Origin: Halomonas sp. I5-271120
GTDB lineage: Bacteria; Pseudomonadota; Gammaproteobacteria; Pseudomonadales; Halomonadaceae
Assembly (NCBI RefSeq): GCF_030553075.1
Contig: NZ_CP130701.1
Span: 3,472,001 to 3,536,000 of the forward strand
Direction of reading: 5' to 3'
Length of the DNA: 64,000 nt
Shown here: positions 1-8,063 of the stretch, one piece after another
How the letters are laid out: each line of letters starts with the position of its first letter
Numbering within the stretch: the first letter of the stretch is position 1
Made by a program: the position numbers and the translations under genes
Notes under the pieces: generated by a model
The model's database searches: none
Seen by the model: the letters and a program-made list of their open reading frames with translations, nothing else
What the model was told of the DNA's origin: nothing

Positions 1-342
1 AATAACGCCATCATCCTGGTGAGCTTCTACCGCCAGCAGCGGGATAAGGGCCTCGACATTGATACGGCGCTGGTGGAAGCCGCGGTACAGCGGGTAAGGG
101 CCGTGCTGCTGACCTCGCTGACCACCATTGGCGGCCTTATGCCGCTGCTGTTCGAGACTTCGCTTCAGGCGCAGTTCCTGATTCCGATGGCGGTCTCCAT
201 CGCCTTCGGCCTGGGCTTTTCGACGCTGCTGGTGCTGGCAGTGATCCCGGCGCTGCTCTCGTATCTGGAACAGTGGCGGGCCTCGCGGGCTCCCTCAACG
301 CCGCAGTCATCCACCTTGCCTCAGTCAACGTCCAGCGAATAA
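1..342 (+). CDS. RND-family efflux permease, C-terminal fragment
   Basis: The frame is open from base 1, so this is the last 113 residues of a gene that starts outside the window. It opens with NNAIILVSFYRQQRDKG, the conserved segment after the fourth RND transmembrane block. AVQRVRAVLLTSLTTIGG and a final pair of hydrophobic helices (MPLLFET, FLIPMAVSIAFGLGFSTLL) follow, as in AcrB/MexF-type proton-driven permeases of the inner membrane. The tail is Ser/Thr/Pro rich. The substrate cannot be judged from this piece. The TetR gene downstream resembles AcuR and is probably not its regulator. Confidence 0.85.
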   Translation, partial: NNAIILVSFYRQQRDKGLDIDTALVEAAVQRVRAVLLTSLTTIGGLMPLLFETSLQAQFLIPMAVSIAFGLGFSTLLVLAVIPALLSYLEQWRASRAPSTPQSSTLPQSTSSE

Positions 343-384
343 GGCGTCGCCTCCCACCTTGGTCGGGGGTGTCTTGTCGTGGGC

Positions 385-399
385 TAGACGACTGGTCTA
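385..399. promoter_or_regulatory. Candidate AcuR operator upstream of acuR
   Basis: TAGACGACTGGTCTA is an inverted repeat (TAGAC, 5-bp spacer, GTCTA) 11 bp before the acuR start codon. The same half-sites recur at 1095-1111 before acuI, which suggests autoregulation and co-regulation by the TetR protein between them. Binding is inferred from position and repetition. Confidence 0.65.
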
Positions 400-410
400 A
401 ATTATTTCCC

Positions 411-1052
411 ATGACTGACATCACCACCATTCGCCGCCGTGGCAGGCCGCCCAGAGTGCCGCGAGGCAATCCGAATACCCGTGAGGCGTTGATTCGCAGC
501 GGGTTGGAAGTGCTTACCGAGCAGGGCTTCCGGGCAGCCGGCATCGACGGCATCCTCAAGCGCGTCGGTGTGCCCAAGGGCTCCTTCTATCACTACTTCC
601 CCAGCAAGGAAGTATTCGGGCGTGCCGTGCTTGAGCAGTATGCGACCTTTTTTGCGCGCAAACTCGACCGTCACTTGCGTGATGAGTCCTTGCCGCCGCT
701 GTCACGCATCAATGCTTTTGTCGAAGATGCCAAGAAGGGCATGGCCCGACATGGTTTTCGTCGCGGTTGCCTGGTGGGCAACCTGGGACAGGAAGTCGGC
801 CTGTTGCCGGACAGCTACCGTGCCGCGCTCGAGCAGGTCCTCGGCGACTGGCAGCAGCGCCTGGCGGAGTGCCTTGACGAGGCACGCAAGATTGGTGCGC
901 TGGCGCCCGATGCGGATTGCGATGCCCTGGCGGACTACTTCTGGATCGGCTGGGAAGGAGCCGTCATGCGTGCAAAGCTGAAGGAATCGCCGGACCCGCT
1001 GGACACCTTCGTGACCGCCTATATGGCGGGATTACCTCGCCGACGTGACTGA
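411..1052 (+). CDS. acuR: TetR-family regulator, AcuR type
   Basis: A 213-residue TetR regulator predicted to repress the acrylyl-CoA reductase gene that follows. The N-terminal helix-turn-helix covers about residues 20-65 and ends in GVPKGSFYHYFPSKEVFG, typical of TetR proteins. The ligand domain holds MARHGFRRGCLVGNLGQE and FWIGWEGAVMRAKL, which I recognise from AcuR of dimethylsulfoniopropionate/acrylate-using bacteria. An open frame extends upstream to 273, but ATG 411 starts the normal TetR N-terminus and lies just after the operator at 385-399. The inducer in this organism is unknown; acrylate or acryloyl-CoA is inferred from the family. Confidence 0.85.
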   Translation: MTDITTIRRRGRPPRVPRGNPNTREALIRSGLEVLTEQGFRAAGIDGILKRVGVPKGSFYHYFPSKEVFGRAVLEQYATFFARKLDRHLRDESLPPLSRINAFVEDAKKGMARHGFRRGCLVGNLGQEVGLLPDSYRAALEQVLGDWQQRLAECLDEARKIGALAPDADCDALADYFWIGWEGAVMRAKLKESPDPLDTFVTAYMAGLPRRRD

Positions 1053-1059
1053 CGCCGGT

Positions 1060-1086
1060 ACTCGATCGACGGGTCGAGTTTTTTTT
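1060..1086 (+). terminator. Rho-independent terminator after acuR
   Basis: A 6-bp stem (ACTCGA/TCGAGT) with an 8-nt loop is followed by a run of eight T. It lies 8 bp past the acuR stop and just before the acuI operator, so acuR and acuI are probably separate transcripts. Confidence 0.7.
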
Positions 1087-1094
1087 ACCCAAGA

Positions 1095-1111
1095 TTAGAC
1101 GATCAGTCTAA
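1095..1111. promoter_or_regulatory. Candidate AcuR operator upstream of acuI
   Basis: TTAGACGATCAGTCTAA is an inverted repeat (TTAGAC, 5-bp spacer, GTCTAA) matching the half-sites of the repeat before acuR. It abuts the acuI ribosome binding site (AGGAGG, 1113-1118), so a bound repressor would block expression directly. Confidence 0.7.
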
Positions 1112-1122
1112 AAGGAGGAGTG

Positions 1123-2106
1123 ATGTTCAAGGCCATCCTGATCGAGAAGGACGATGCCGGCTATCGCGCCGGACTGACGGAGTTGGATGACGCTCAGCTA
1201 CCCGAGGGCGAGGTGACCGTGCGGGTGGAGTACAGCACGCTTAACTATAAGGATGCCCTAGCCATTACCGGCAAGGGGCCGGTGGTGCGTCGCTTTCCCA
1301 TGGTGCCGGGGATCGATCTGGCGGGGACCGTCGAGGCAAGCGACTCAGCAAGCTTCAAGCCGGGTGATCGTGTGCTGCTCAATGGCTGGGGCGTCGGTGA
1401 GGGCCACTGGGGCGGGCTTGCCCAGAAGGCGCGCCTCAAGGCCGACTGGCTGATCCCGTTGCCCGAGGCCTTTTCGACCCAGCAGGCCATGGCGATTGGT
1501 ACGGCGGGCTATACCGCCATGCTCTCGGTGATGGCACTCGAGCGCCACGGGCTGACCCCCGCTTCAGGGCCGGTGCTGGTCACTGGGGCCAATGGCGGGG
1601 TGGGCAGCTTCTCGATCGCCTTGTTGGCAGCGCTTGGCTATGAGGTCATGGCCTCGACCGGGCGACCGGAGGAGGCGGACTATCTCAAGCGCCTGGGGGC
1701 CACGGATGTCATCGATCGGGCTGATCTCGCTGAGGCAGGCAAGCCACTGGCCAAGGAGCGCTGGGCTGGCGCCATCGATTCGGCGGGCAGCCACACCTTG
1801 GCCAACGTCTGTGCCGGCACTCGCTATGGCGGAGTAGTGGCGGCCTGTGGGTTGGCTCAGGGCATGGACTTTCCGTCGACCGTGGCGCCGTTCATCCTGC
1901 GTGGCGTGACCCTTGCTGGCATCGATAGCGTAATGCGCACCCGCGAGGATCGTCTGGCCGCCTGGAACCGGTTGGGGGAGACCCTGGATACTGCGATTCT
2001 TGATGAAATAGCCCACGAGATCGATCTTGGGGAAGCCATCGAAACGGCGGCTCAACTGATCGAGGGTAAGGTACGTGGGCGCATCGTGGTGGATGTGAAC
2101 CGCTAA
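1123..2106 (+). CDS. acuI: Acrylyl-CoA reductase (NADPH), AcuI family
   Basis: A 327-residue zinc-independent quinone-oxidoreductase-like MDR enzyme of the AcuI/YhdH family. The family reduces acryloyl-CoA to propionyl-CoA with NADPH in the cytosol, which detoxifies acrylate from DMSP breakdown. The N-terminal catalytic half has [20 protein letters not shown] and a GIDLAGTV segment. The nucleotide-binding fold carries [17 protein letters not shown], and [17 protein letters not shown] follows as in YhdH. No structural zinc cysteines are seen. ATG 1123 is preferred over GTG 1120 because AGGAGG then sits 4 bp upstream. The adjacent acuR gene and its operators support the assignment. Confidence 0.88.
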   Translation: MFKAILIEKDDAGYRAGLTELDDAQLPEGEVTVRVEYSTLNYKDALAITGKGPVVRRFPMVPGIDLAGTVEASDSASFKPGDRVLLNGWGVGEGHWGGLAQKARLKADWLIPLPEAFSTQQAMAIGTAGYTAMLSVMALERHGLTPASGPVLVTGANGGVGSFSIALLAALGYEVMASTGRPEEADYLKRLGATDVIDRADLAEAGKPLAKERWAGAIDSAGSHTLANVCAGTRYGGVVAACGLAQGMDFPSTVAPFILRGVTLAGIDSVMRTREDRLAAWNRLGETLDTAILDEIAHEIDLGEAIETAAQLIEGKVRGRIVVDVNR

Positions 2107-2178
2107 GGCGAGTTCGCGAACCTGAAACCGAAGCCCTTTAGACGAGGCCTCCAGGCTATCCCTTCAAGACAGCCCGTT

Positions 2179-2207
2179 AAAAAACAGCGCGCGGCAGATG
2201 CCGCGCG
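2179..2207 (-). terminator. Terminator for the small gene at 2283-2459
   Basis: A perfect 8-bp GC stem (CGCGCGGC/GCCGCGCG) with loop AGAT. Read on the minus strand it is followed by CTG and a run of six T. It lies about 75 bp beyond the stop of the small minus-strand gene. Confidence 0.75.
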
Positions 2208-2282
2208 TGTTGCGTGCCTTTCGAAAAGGCAAAGCATAAAGGGCACGCTGAATGCATCGCCTTGAGAGGTGCGCCTGCTCAT

Positions 2283-2459
2283 TCACTCCGAATTGAGCCT
2301 GGCCGCCTGGTGTTCGGCTTCTTCCTGAGTCTCGAAGCGATCCACGACCAGTCGAGCGGCATGCTGGCTCGGTGCCCGATTGTCGACGACCCACCATTCG
2401 GCCGGCGTGTCGGGAGGATCGGATACGCTGATGGCCTTGAAGACCTTGTAGTTCGGCAT
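2283..2459 (-). CDS. Small hypothetical protein, 58 residues
   Basis: This short frame has a good start (AGGAG, 8-bp spacer, ATG at 2459) and a strong terminator downstream. The product begins MPNYKVFKAISVSDPPDTP, continues with an aromatic stretch EWWVVDNRAP and ends in a charged helix (FETQEEAEHQAARLNSE). No signal peptide, membrane segment or cysteine is present. I do not recognise a named family. The ribosome binding site, codon-like composition and terminator together argue for a real gene transcribed alone. Confidence 0.65.
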   Translation of the reverse strand: MPNYKVFKAISVSDPPDTPAEWWVVDNRAPSQHAARLVVDRFETQEEAEHQAARLNSE

Positions 2460-2713
2460 CTCGGTAGCTCCTGCATCATCGATAAGGGTTCGCTGCGCAG
2501 CGCTTGAAGTATAGGCCCGCCCGGTAGCGACATGGCCGGCTTGGCGTGCTCTGGGTCAAGCTTTATGCAAATTGAGCAACGCAGGCTCGCGAGACAGTGG
2601 CAACAGGTGTGGGCCGAGCTAAGCCCCGAGAATGGCAGGTGTCGCATGAGTGCCGCTTGCGCCGAGAGGGGGCTGGCAACCTTATTGCCAGACATCGTCG
2701 CCCCCCCCCGGCA

Positions 2714-3247
2714 TTATCGCTTGAGGGTGACCGAGACCGTCTGGCCGCTTCGTACGCTGACCTGGTGAATGATCGGGCGGCCGTTCAGGGCGCCGACCCG
2801 GCCGGCGACGTAGTAGTCACCCGCCGGCAGGCCGTTGACCACGAAATTGCCGTCGGCATCGGTGCGCGCATAGTGCGTGTATTCCCGGGCGCGCGGGTCG
2901 GCCGGGGCGATAGCGCGCCCGGAGAGTACGACCTCGGCAGCTTCTGCCGAGTAGGTGGTGATGGGCGCGATGGAGACCGTTTCGCCGGCCCCGGGGACCA
3001 GGTTTCCTCGAGAATCGTGTTGATAGAGCCGGCCGCGAATGCTGGCATTGCCGGTTTTCTCGAGGGCGGCATATTCACCCTCGGGAAAACGTACTTGCCG
3101 GGGGATGCGGCCATCCTGTGGAGGTTCTTCGGGCGCTGGCAGTTCCTCGATACTGGGCTCACCACTGGGCGTCGTAGGCCATTGCGGGGCGATCTGGCAG
3201 CCCGCAAGCATCAGGGCAAGCATTACCACCAAGCTCCATCGCATCAT
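2714..3247 (-). CDS. Lipoprotein with carboxypeptidase-regulatory-like fold
   Basis: A 177-residue exported lipoprotein. The signal peptide MMRWSLVVMLALMLAGC ends in a lipobox (LAGC, Cys17). A Pro/Glu-rich linker follows to about residue 50. The rest looks like a beta-sandwich of the carboxypeptidase-regulatory/transthyretin-like type: it contains ARTDADGNFVVNGLPAGDYY and ends in VRSGQTVSVTLKR. The start has AGGAGG at a normal distance. Nine C in a row (2701-2709) and a 7-bp hairpin (2673-2691) lie just beyond the stop; the hairpin lacks a T run. The function is unknown; envelope localisation is inferred from the lipobox. Confidence 0.75.
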   Translation of the reverse strand: MMRWSLVVMLALMLAGCQIAPQWPTTPSGEPSIEELPAPEEPPQDGRIPRQVRFPEGEYAALEKTGNASIRGRLYQHDSRGNLVPGAGETVSIAPITTYSAEAAEVVLSGRAIAPADPRAREYTHYARTDADGNFVVNGLPAGDYYVAGRVGALNGRPIIHQVSVRSGQTVSVTLKR

Positions 3248-3521
3248 GTCCCTTCCTCCTGAGTGTCTGAAACCGCAGTATATCCATCGCTGCCGGGTGT
3301 CACGAGGTGTCGTTGAATGGCGTCAGTGGCCGGCTGCTAGGGTGTTTGACGCCTGCACGCCTGTTGTTCGAACATCGAAGACGCTTGAAAAATAACCGCT
3401 TGGCGATCAGCCAGTGGCGTTGAATCCTGATGCGCGAATCAACCTTATGTTCTTGCGTCGCGAACTCTGACGCGGCATCCTTGGTCGAATGTATGATTAT
3501 CAACAAAGGGAGCATCGACAG

Positions 3522-4190
3522 ATGGCCTATCAAGACACTCATGTAACACAACGCCAGGAGAGTGCCGTCAGCGCCAACAAGGTGCTGCGTAACACTTACG
3601 CGCTGTTGGCCATGACGCTGCTGTTCTCTGCTCTGACCGCCGGCGCTGCCGTGGCCATGGGCGTTCAGCAGATGAATATCCTGGTCTTCTTCATCGGCGC
3701 CTACGGGCTGATGTTCCTGGTGCACAAGACCGCCAATTCGGCCATGGGCCTGCTGGCGACCTTCGCCTTCACCGGCTTCATGGGCTTTACCCTGGGGCCG
3801 ATCCTTAGCGCCTACCTGACGCTGCCCAATGGCGCGGCCCTGATCATGAATGCGCTTGCCATGACGGGCGCGACCTTCGTTGGCCTGTCAGCAGTGGCGC
3901 TGATTACTAAGAAAGATTTCGGCTTCCTGGCCAACTTCCTGACGGCCGGTGCCATCGTGCTGATTCTGGCCATGGTGGCGGGTATCTTCTTCCAGATTCC
4001 GGCGCTGTCACTGGCGGTGTCTGCAGGCTTCGTGCTGTTTTCGTCAGCCGCCATCCTGTTCCAGACCAGCGAGATCGTGCATCGCGGTGGCGAAACCAAC
4101 TACATCCTCGCGACCATTACTCTGTACGTCTCTATCTACAACTTGTTCATCAGCCTGCTGTCGATTCTCGGCATCATGAGCAACGACTGA
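3522..4190 (+). CDS. yccA: Bax-inhibitor-1 family membrane protein, YccA-like
   Basis: A 222-residue inner-membrane protein with about seven hydrophobic segments. It resembles YccA of E. coli closely: KVLRNTYALLAMTLLFSA near the start, FAFTGFMGFTLGPILSAYL in the middle, and ETNYILATITLYVSIYNLF with SLLSILG near the end. YccA is a substrate and modulator of the membrane protease FtsH. The frame is open from 3489, but ATG 3522 has GGGAG upstream and gives the YccA-type N-terminus. The gene stands alone and is followed by a strong hairpin. Confidence 0.87.
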   Translation: MAYQDTHVTQRQESAVSANKVLRNTYALLAMTLLFSALTAGAAVAMGVQQMNILVFFIGAYGLMFLVHKTANSAMGLLATFAFTGFMGFTLGPILSAYLTLPNGAALIMNALAMTGATFVGLSAVALITKKDFGFLANFLTAGAIVLILAMVAGIFFQIPALSLAVSAGFVLFSSAAILFQTSEIVHRGGETNYILATITLYVSIYNLFISLLSILGIMSND

Positions 4191-4210
4191 GTTCGGCAGG
4201 TGATTCGTTC

Positions 4211-4237
4211 TTGGCCCCGCCGATTCGGCGGGGCCAA
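4211..4237. terminator. Hairpin downstream of yccA
   Basis: A perfect 12-bp stem (TTGGCCCCGCCG/CGGCGGGGCCAA) with a 3-nt loop, 20 bp after the yccA stop. The T run after it is poor (GTCGTTTC), so termination is likely but not certain. Confidence 0.6.
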
Positions 4238-4412
4238 GTCGTTTCTGGATGCGTCGTTTTAGTTGAGTGGTTCCCGGCCAAGCCTCTGGCATGGTGGGTA
4301 CCAGAGCATGTCGTTTTCGGGAGGGCATTCCTGAGCGTCTGCTCAGCAAAACAGATCCTTTAGAGCCTATTATACGTTGGCCTTTTCAAGCGCCATTTGC
4401 TGCGAGGAAACC

Positions 4413-4805
4413 ATGCGCTATGCATTGCTGGTTCAGGGGGCGCCCTACAGTTCACAGGCATCCCATTCGGCCCTGCGGTTTGCCCGGGCAGTGGTCGAGC
4501 GTGGCCACAGCCTGGATACGGTGTTCTTCTATCACGACGGTGTCTACAATGCGGCTCGCCTGGCGGCGCCGCCACAGGATGAGCCCCACCTGGGTGATGC
4601 CTGGCGCGCGCTGCATGACGAGTACGGTACCGAATTGCTGGTATGCATCGCCGCCGCTCTTCGCCGTGGCCTGCTCGACGAACGAGAAGCGGCACGACAC
4701 GGCAAGTCCGGGCATAGCCTTGAGCCTCCCTTCGAGTTGACCGGGCTTGGCCAGTTGGTGGAAGCGGGATTTAGCCATGATCGCTTGGTCACTTTTTCAC
4801 CGTGA
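4413..4805 (+). CDS. tusD: Sulfurtransferase subunit TusD
   Basis: A 130-residue DsrE-family protein, the first gene of a tusDCBE cluster. In the family, the TusBCD hexamer takes persulfide sulfur from TusA and passes it to TusE for 2-thiolation of tRNA wobble uridine by MnmA. The key cysteine is at position 78 in LLVCIAAALRRG, the same place and context as in E. coli TusD. HSALRFARAVVERGH matches the family N-terminus. ATG 4413 follows GAGGAAACC; the longer frame from 4377 lacks support. The start lies about 40 bp after an AT-rich stretch (CTATTATACG) that may be a promoter. Confidence 0.92.
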   Translation: MRYALLVQGAPYSSQASHSALRFARAVVERGHSLDTVFFYHDGVYNAARLAAPPQDEPHLGDAWRALHDEYGTELLVCIAAALRRGLLDEREAARHGKSGHSLEPPFELTGLGQLVEAGFSHDRLVTFSP

Positions 4806-4874
4806 ATATAGCCGAGCGATGAATGGGTCTGAGATAACGGCTGACGGAACAGATGCAGCGCTCAAGGGGGGGGC

Positions 4875-5282
4875 ATGAACGAGACAGAGAGCTCGATAGA
4901 CGAGAGCGTAGTTGAAGGCGTAGCCGAGGGCGACCTGCTGGTCATTCTGCGCCATTCGCCACACGGCTCCAGTTGGCTACGGGAAGGCCTCGATACTGCG
5001 CTGGTGGCCGCCGCCTTCGGGCAGCGGGTGTCGCTGCTGTTTTCAGGTGATGGCGTGTTGGCGCTGTTGACCGGCCAGCAGGCGGGAGCGCTTGGCCAGA
5101 AGGGCACCCATGGCGTGATCGATATGCTGGCCATGTATGATATCGAGACGCTGCTGGTCGATGCTCGTGCCCTGACAAGCCGAGGCCTGGGCACTGACGA
5201 CCTGATGTTGCCGGTATCAGTGGTGGAGGGCGATGCCTTGCCAACGCTGCTCGGTCGCCACCGCTTGGTGCTGAATTTCTGA
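4875..5282 (+). CDS. tusC: Sulfur relay subunit TusC
   Basis: A 135-residue DsrF/TusC-type protein with the DsrE-like alpha/beta fold. Recognisable parts are LREGLDTALVAAAFGQRVSL and FSGDGVLALLTGQQ. It has an N-terminal acidic extension of about 20 residues and no conserved cysteine, as is usual for this subunit. It is encoded 69 bp after tusD on the same strand. The role is structural, within the TusBCD heterohexamer. Confidence 0.87.
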   Translation: MNETESSIDESVVEGVAEGDLLVILRHSPHGSSWLREGLDTALVAAAFGQRVSLLFSGDGVLALLTGQQAGALGQKGTHGVIDMLAMYDIETLLVDARALTSRGLGTDDLMLPVSVVEGDALPTLLGRHRLVLNF

Positions 5283-5393
5283 GCGCGTCGCCATGCCTGC
5301 ATGGCGGTTTCTTTCGGTTATTTGAATCCAGCCACTGTCTCCCGGTTACGAAAAAACTGCCACTGGGTACCGGCTACAAGGAGAGCCTTTCGC

Positions 5394-5684
5394 ATGATCC
5401 TGCACCTTCTCAATCGCTCGCCTGCGACCGGTGGAACCGTCGATGACGCCCTGGCGGCGATGGGCCCCGATGATCGGCTGCTGCTAATCGAAGATGGCGT
5501 ATTGGGCGCTCTGCCTGCCCAGGCGTCGCTTTTCACGGGCCTTGCAGGGCGGCTCTTTGCCCTGCGGGAGGATCTTTCTGCCCGCGGCTTGCTAGACCGC
5601 TGCGCTGATCAGGTGAATATCGTTGACGTTGGGGGCTTCGTGACCCTGACCGAAGAAGCCGACAAGACAGTGAGCTGGTACTGA
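5394..5684 (+). CDS. tusB: Sulfur relay subunit TusB
   Basis: A 96-residue TusB/DsrH-type protein, close to the usual length of about 95. It starts MILHLLNRSPATGG and carries DRLLLIEDGVLGAL, both typical of the family, and ends near VSWY. The start has AAGGAGAG upstream; a longer open frame from 5301 lacks such a site. The stop overlaps the tusE start by one base (TGATG), so the two are probably translationally coupled. Confidence 0.87.
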   Translation: MILHLLNRSPATGGTVDDALAAMGPDDRLLLIEDGVLGALPAQASLFTGLAGRLFALREDLSARGLLDRCADQVNIVDVGGFVTLTEEADKTVSWY

Positions 5685-6037
5685 TGGCCTCTAGTGAAAT
5701 ATACCGTTATCTTCCGGTGCTTGATAAGGAAGTTGCCCTGGATCCTGAAGGGTTTCTGGTCGACATGGGGGACTGGTCGCCGGCGGTAGCCGAGGCGCTG
5801 GCGGCAGAGGAGGAGCGCACCCTCACTGCTGAGCACTGGGAGGTAATAGAGGTGCTGCGCGATTTCTATGCGCGCTACGAAATGGCGCCGGCCATGCGCC
5901 CGCTGGTCAAGGCCGTGGGGCTGGCGCTGGGCGCCGAAAAGGGCAAGTCGCTACACCTGATGCGATTGTTCCCGGATAGCCCGGCCAAGGTCGGGGCACG
6001 GCTTGCCGGGCTGCCCAAGCCAGCCAACTGCCTGTGA
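5684..6037 (+). CDS. tusE: Sulfur carrier TusE (DsrC family)
   Basis: A 117-residue DsrC-family sulfur carrier that accepts sulfur from TusD and interacts with MnmA. The conserved swinging arm is at the very end, ARLAGLPKPANCL, with the essential cysteine at the penultimate position (Cys116). Upstream are LDPEGFLVDMGDWSPAVAE and MRPLVKAVG, standard for the family. The second arm cysteine of dissimilatory DsrC proteins is missing, which favours the tRNA-thiolation role. It closes the tus cluster. Confidence 0.92.
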   Translation: MASSEIYRYLPVLDKEVALDPEGFLVDMGDWSPAVAEALAAEEERTLTAEHWEVIEVLRDFYARYEMAPAMRPLVKAVGLALGAEKGKSLHLMRLFPDSPAKVGARLAGLPKPANCL

Positions 6038-6116
6038 AGGTTTCCGAGACACGTCGCTGGCGAGCAGGTGCCAATGAGGGGGCGGAAGCAGACGTCAGCG
6101 TCAAGGAGTCAGCGCC

Positions 6117-6695
6117 ATGAACTTTCTCGCCCACGCTTGGCTGTCTCACCACGGCAGCGATGACTTTCTGTATGGCAACCTGATCGCCGACGGCGTCAAG
6201 GGCAGTGACCTGAGCGCTTGGCCAGCGTCGGTGGCCGATGGAATTCGCCATCATCGCCGTGCCGATGCCCTCGTTGATCGCCATCCTTGCACGAGAGCCG
6301 CGCGGGGCAGGGCACCCGAGGGTCGTAGCCGATACGCGGGTATCGCCCTCGATCTGGTCTGGGATCACTTCCTGTCGCGCCTGCTGGCCGACGACCCTGC
6401 CCAGCAGGCGCTGATTCTGCGCTGCTATCGGCTGCTCGATGCCCAGCAGGCGCCTGATCGACTGGCGTCGATGGTGCCGGTGCTGGTCGAGCAGGACTGG
6501 TTGACCCGCTACGCGGACTTTACCTTCACCTGTCGCGCCATCGCGGGCATTGGTCAACGTCTGAGCGGTCCCAATCGCTTGGCCGAATTGCGCCCCTGGC
6601 TGGAAGCCGACTACTCGCAGCTGGAGGCCGACTTCCGCTCGCTTTGGCCGGACATGGAGCACGCGTTGAGGGCGCCTGGTGTCAGGCTTCCGTGA
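6117..6695 (+). CDS. acpH: Acyl carrier protein phosphodiesterase
   Basis: A 192-residue AcpH-family protein, which removes the 4'-phosphopantetheine arm from holo-ACP. It shows MNFLAHAWLSHHGSDDF, GNLIADGVKGSDL and GIRHHRRADALVDRHP, the metal-site region of this HD-like fold. The length is the usual 190-195. It lies 79 bp after tusE and may be read from the same promoter. Its 3' end overlaps the convergent moeA gene by 14 bp. Confidence 0.85.
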   Translation: MNFLAHAWLSHHGSDDFLYGNLIADGVKGSDLSAWPASVADGIRHHRRADALVDRHPCTRAARGRAPEGRSRYAGIALDLVWDHFLSRLLADDPAQQALILRCYRLLDAQQAPDRLASMVPVLVEQDWLTRYADFTFTCRAIAGIGQRLSGPNRLAELRPWLEADYSQLEADFRSLWPDMEHALRAPGVRLP

Positions 6696-7899
6696 GCCAC
6701 AGGCAGTCGATGAGATCGCCCGGAGTCACGCTTGAATGGGCAGGTATCACGGCCAATGCGTTCGCTGTCACACAGGAAGACAGCACTGCCGAATTCTGAT
6801 CGGCAAAGGCGCTGGCAACGATTCCCTCGGGTAAGAAGCGCAGGTCGACGCGCATGTAATGTCGCCGTGCCTTGGTGTGAGTCGTGAAGTCGGCGCTGAC
6901 CCTGAGCCTTGGCAGCTTGGATAAGGCCGGACAGCCCAGCAGGGCGCCGAGCAGCGGACGCAGGTAGATCCAGGCGCCGACGAAGCTCGATACCGGGTTG
7001 CCGGGCAGGCCAACCAGCCGGGCCTCGCCGTTGGCATTCGGCAGTCGCCCAAGCGCCAACGGTTTCCCTGGCCGCATGGCCAGCCGCCACAGATCCAGCT
7101 GTCCCAACTTCTCCAGGGCCGCTTTGACGTGGTCTTCTTCCCCGACGCTGACGCCACCGGTGGTGATCACCACATCGGCCTGCTCGGCGGCTTCGCTAAG
7201 CAGTTGGCAGGTGGTATCGAAATCATCGGCGACGCGCTTGGCCATGACCACCTCGCCGCCAAAGCGCTCGATCAGCCGTCTCAACATGGGGCGGTTGGAG
7301 TTGTAGATCTGCCCTGGGGCTAGAGGCTCGCCCGGGTCGATGATCTCGTCGCCGGTCGACAGCAGGGCGATTCTCGGCCGGCGGCGCACTTTGATCTCGG
7401 TAATGCCTTGACCTGCCAACTGGCCAAGGGCCGCGGCCTCGAGTCGTGTACCGGCGGCAAGCAGCTTGGCGCCAGTGCTGACATCGCGTCCGCGACGGCG
7501 AACGTTATCGCCAGTGGGAATGTCATCGGGCATCCTGGCCCGGTCGCCGTCGCGTTCGACGCGCTCCTGCATCACCACACAGTCTGCGCCCGCTGGCAGC
7601 TCGCTGCCGGTGAAGATGCGCGCGCAGGTGCCCACTTCCAGCGGTGCGGCCTGAGAGCCCGCGGCAATCCGTTGGCTGACCTTCAGCCACTGGCCGGCGT
7701 CGGCGGCTCGCAGAGCGTAGCCATCCATGGCGCTATTGTCGAAGGCCGGCACGTCCAGGCGCGCAGCGACTTCATCCGCCAACACGCGTCCGGCTGCTGC
7801 CGTGCAGGCCAGTGGCTCACTGGCCACTGGCACCACGCCCTCGAGCAGTGCGGACAGCGCGTCTTCGACGCTCTGTAGCTCGCTTGTCGGGTCAGCCAT
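6682..7899 (-). CDS. moeA: Molybdopterin molybdenumtransferase MoeA
   Basis: A 405-residue MoeA, which inserts molybdate into adenylylated molybdopterin in the last step of cofactor synthesis. Seen in order: FDNSAMDGYALRAAD, IFTGSELPAGADCVVMQE, GDNVRRRGRDV, LLSTGDEI, TTGGVSVGEEDHV, RPGKPLALG and LPGNPVSSFV. An open frame continues upstream to 8034, but that part lies inside the 82-bp repeats; ATG 7899 opens the normal MoeA N-terminus and has GGAGCGAGG-like sequence upstream. The start overlaps the last mini-ORF by 8 nt. The link to the formate dehydrogenase cluster upstream is functional, since that enzyme needs the cofactor. Confidence 0.93.
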   Translation of the reverse strand: MADPTSELQSVEDALSALLEGVVPVASEPLACTAAAGRVLADEVAARLDVPAFDNSAMDGYALRAADAGQWLKVSQRIAAGSQAAPLEVGTCARIFTGSELPAGADCVVMQERVERDGDRARMPDDIPTGDNVRRRGRDVSTGAKLLAAGTRLEAAALGQLAGQGITEIKVRRRPRIALLSTGDEIIDPGEPLAPGQIYNSNRPMLRRLIERFGGEVVMAKRVADDFDTTCQLLSEAAEQADVVITTGGVSVGEEDHVKAALEKLGQLDLWRLAMRPGKPLALGRLPNANGEARLVGLPGNPVSSFVGAWIYLRPLLGALLGCPALSKLPRLRVSADFTTHTKARRHYMRVDLRFLPEGIVASAFADQNSAVLSSCVTANALAVIPAHSSVTPGDLIDCLWLTEA

Positions 7900-7981
7900 G
7901 AGTGCCTCGCTCTGGGAGCACGAGATTGGCCTGGGGTGATAGATCGCTGCACGGCTTATGTTGGATACGTGCTTTAACCAT
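7892..7981 (-). CDS. Mini-ORF 3 of the moaB-moeA repeat, 29 residues
   Basis: A 29-codon frame within one 82-bp repeat unit: MVKARIQHKPCSDLS..., ending LVLPERGTHG. Its ATG overlaps the stop of mini-ORF 2 by 8 nt, and its own stop overlaps the moeA start by 8 nt (ATGGCTGA). It differs from the other two copies by Arg5 instead of Cys and Leu22 instead of Ile. The C-terminal residues match the C-terminal tail of MoaB, from which the unit probably arose. Whether a stable peptide is made is unknown; it may only relay ribosomes. Confidence 0.45.
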   Translation of the reverse strand: MVKARIQHKPCSDLSPQANLVLPERGTHG

Positions 7982-8063
7982 GGGTGCCTCGCTCCGGAAT
8001 CACGAGATTGGCCTGGGGTGATAGATCGCTGCACGGCTTATGTTGGATACATGCTTTAACCAT
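7974..8063 (-). CDS. Mini-ORF 2 of the moaB-moeA repeat, 29 residues
   Basis: The central copy, 29 codons: [15 protein letters not shown]..., ending [13 protein letters not shown] and stop are set by the shared ATGGTTAA overlaps with the copies on both sides. A GGAGCGAGG element about 5 bp before each ATG could serve as ribosome binding site. Two cysteines (positions 5 and 11) are present. There is no resemblance to a known small protein apart from the MoaB tail. Confidence 0.45.
   Translation of the reverse strand: MVKACIQHKPCSDLSPQANLVIPERGTHG

Noticed and set aside
1..1052. The TetR gene as regulator of the partial RND pump
   Set aside because: Its sequence is AcuR-like and its operators flank acuR and acuI, so acuI is the more likely target.
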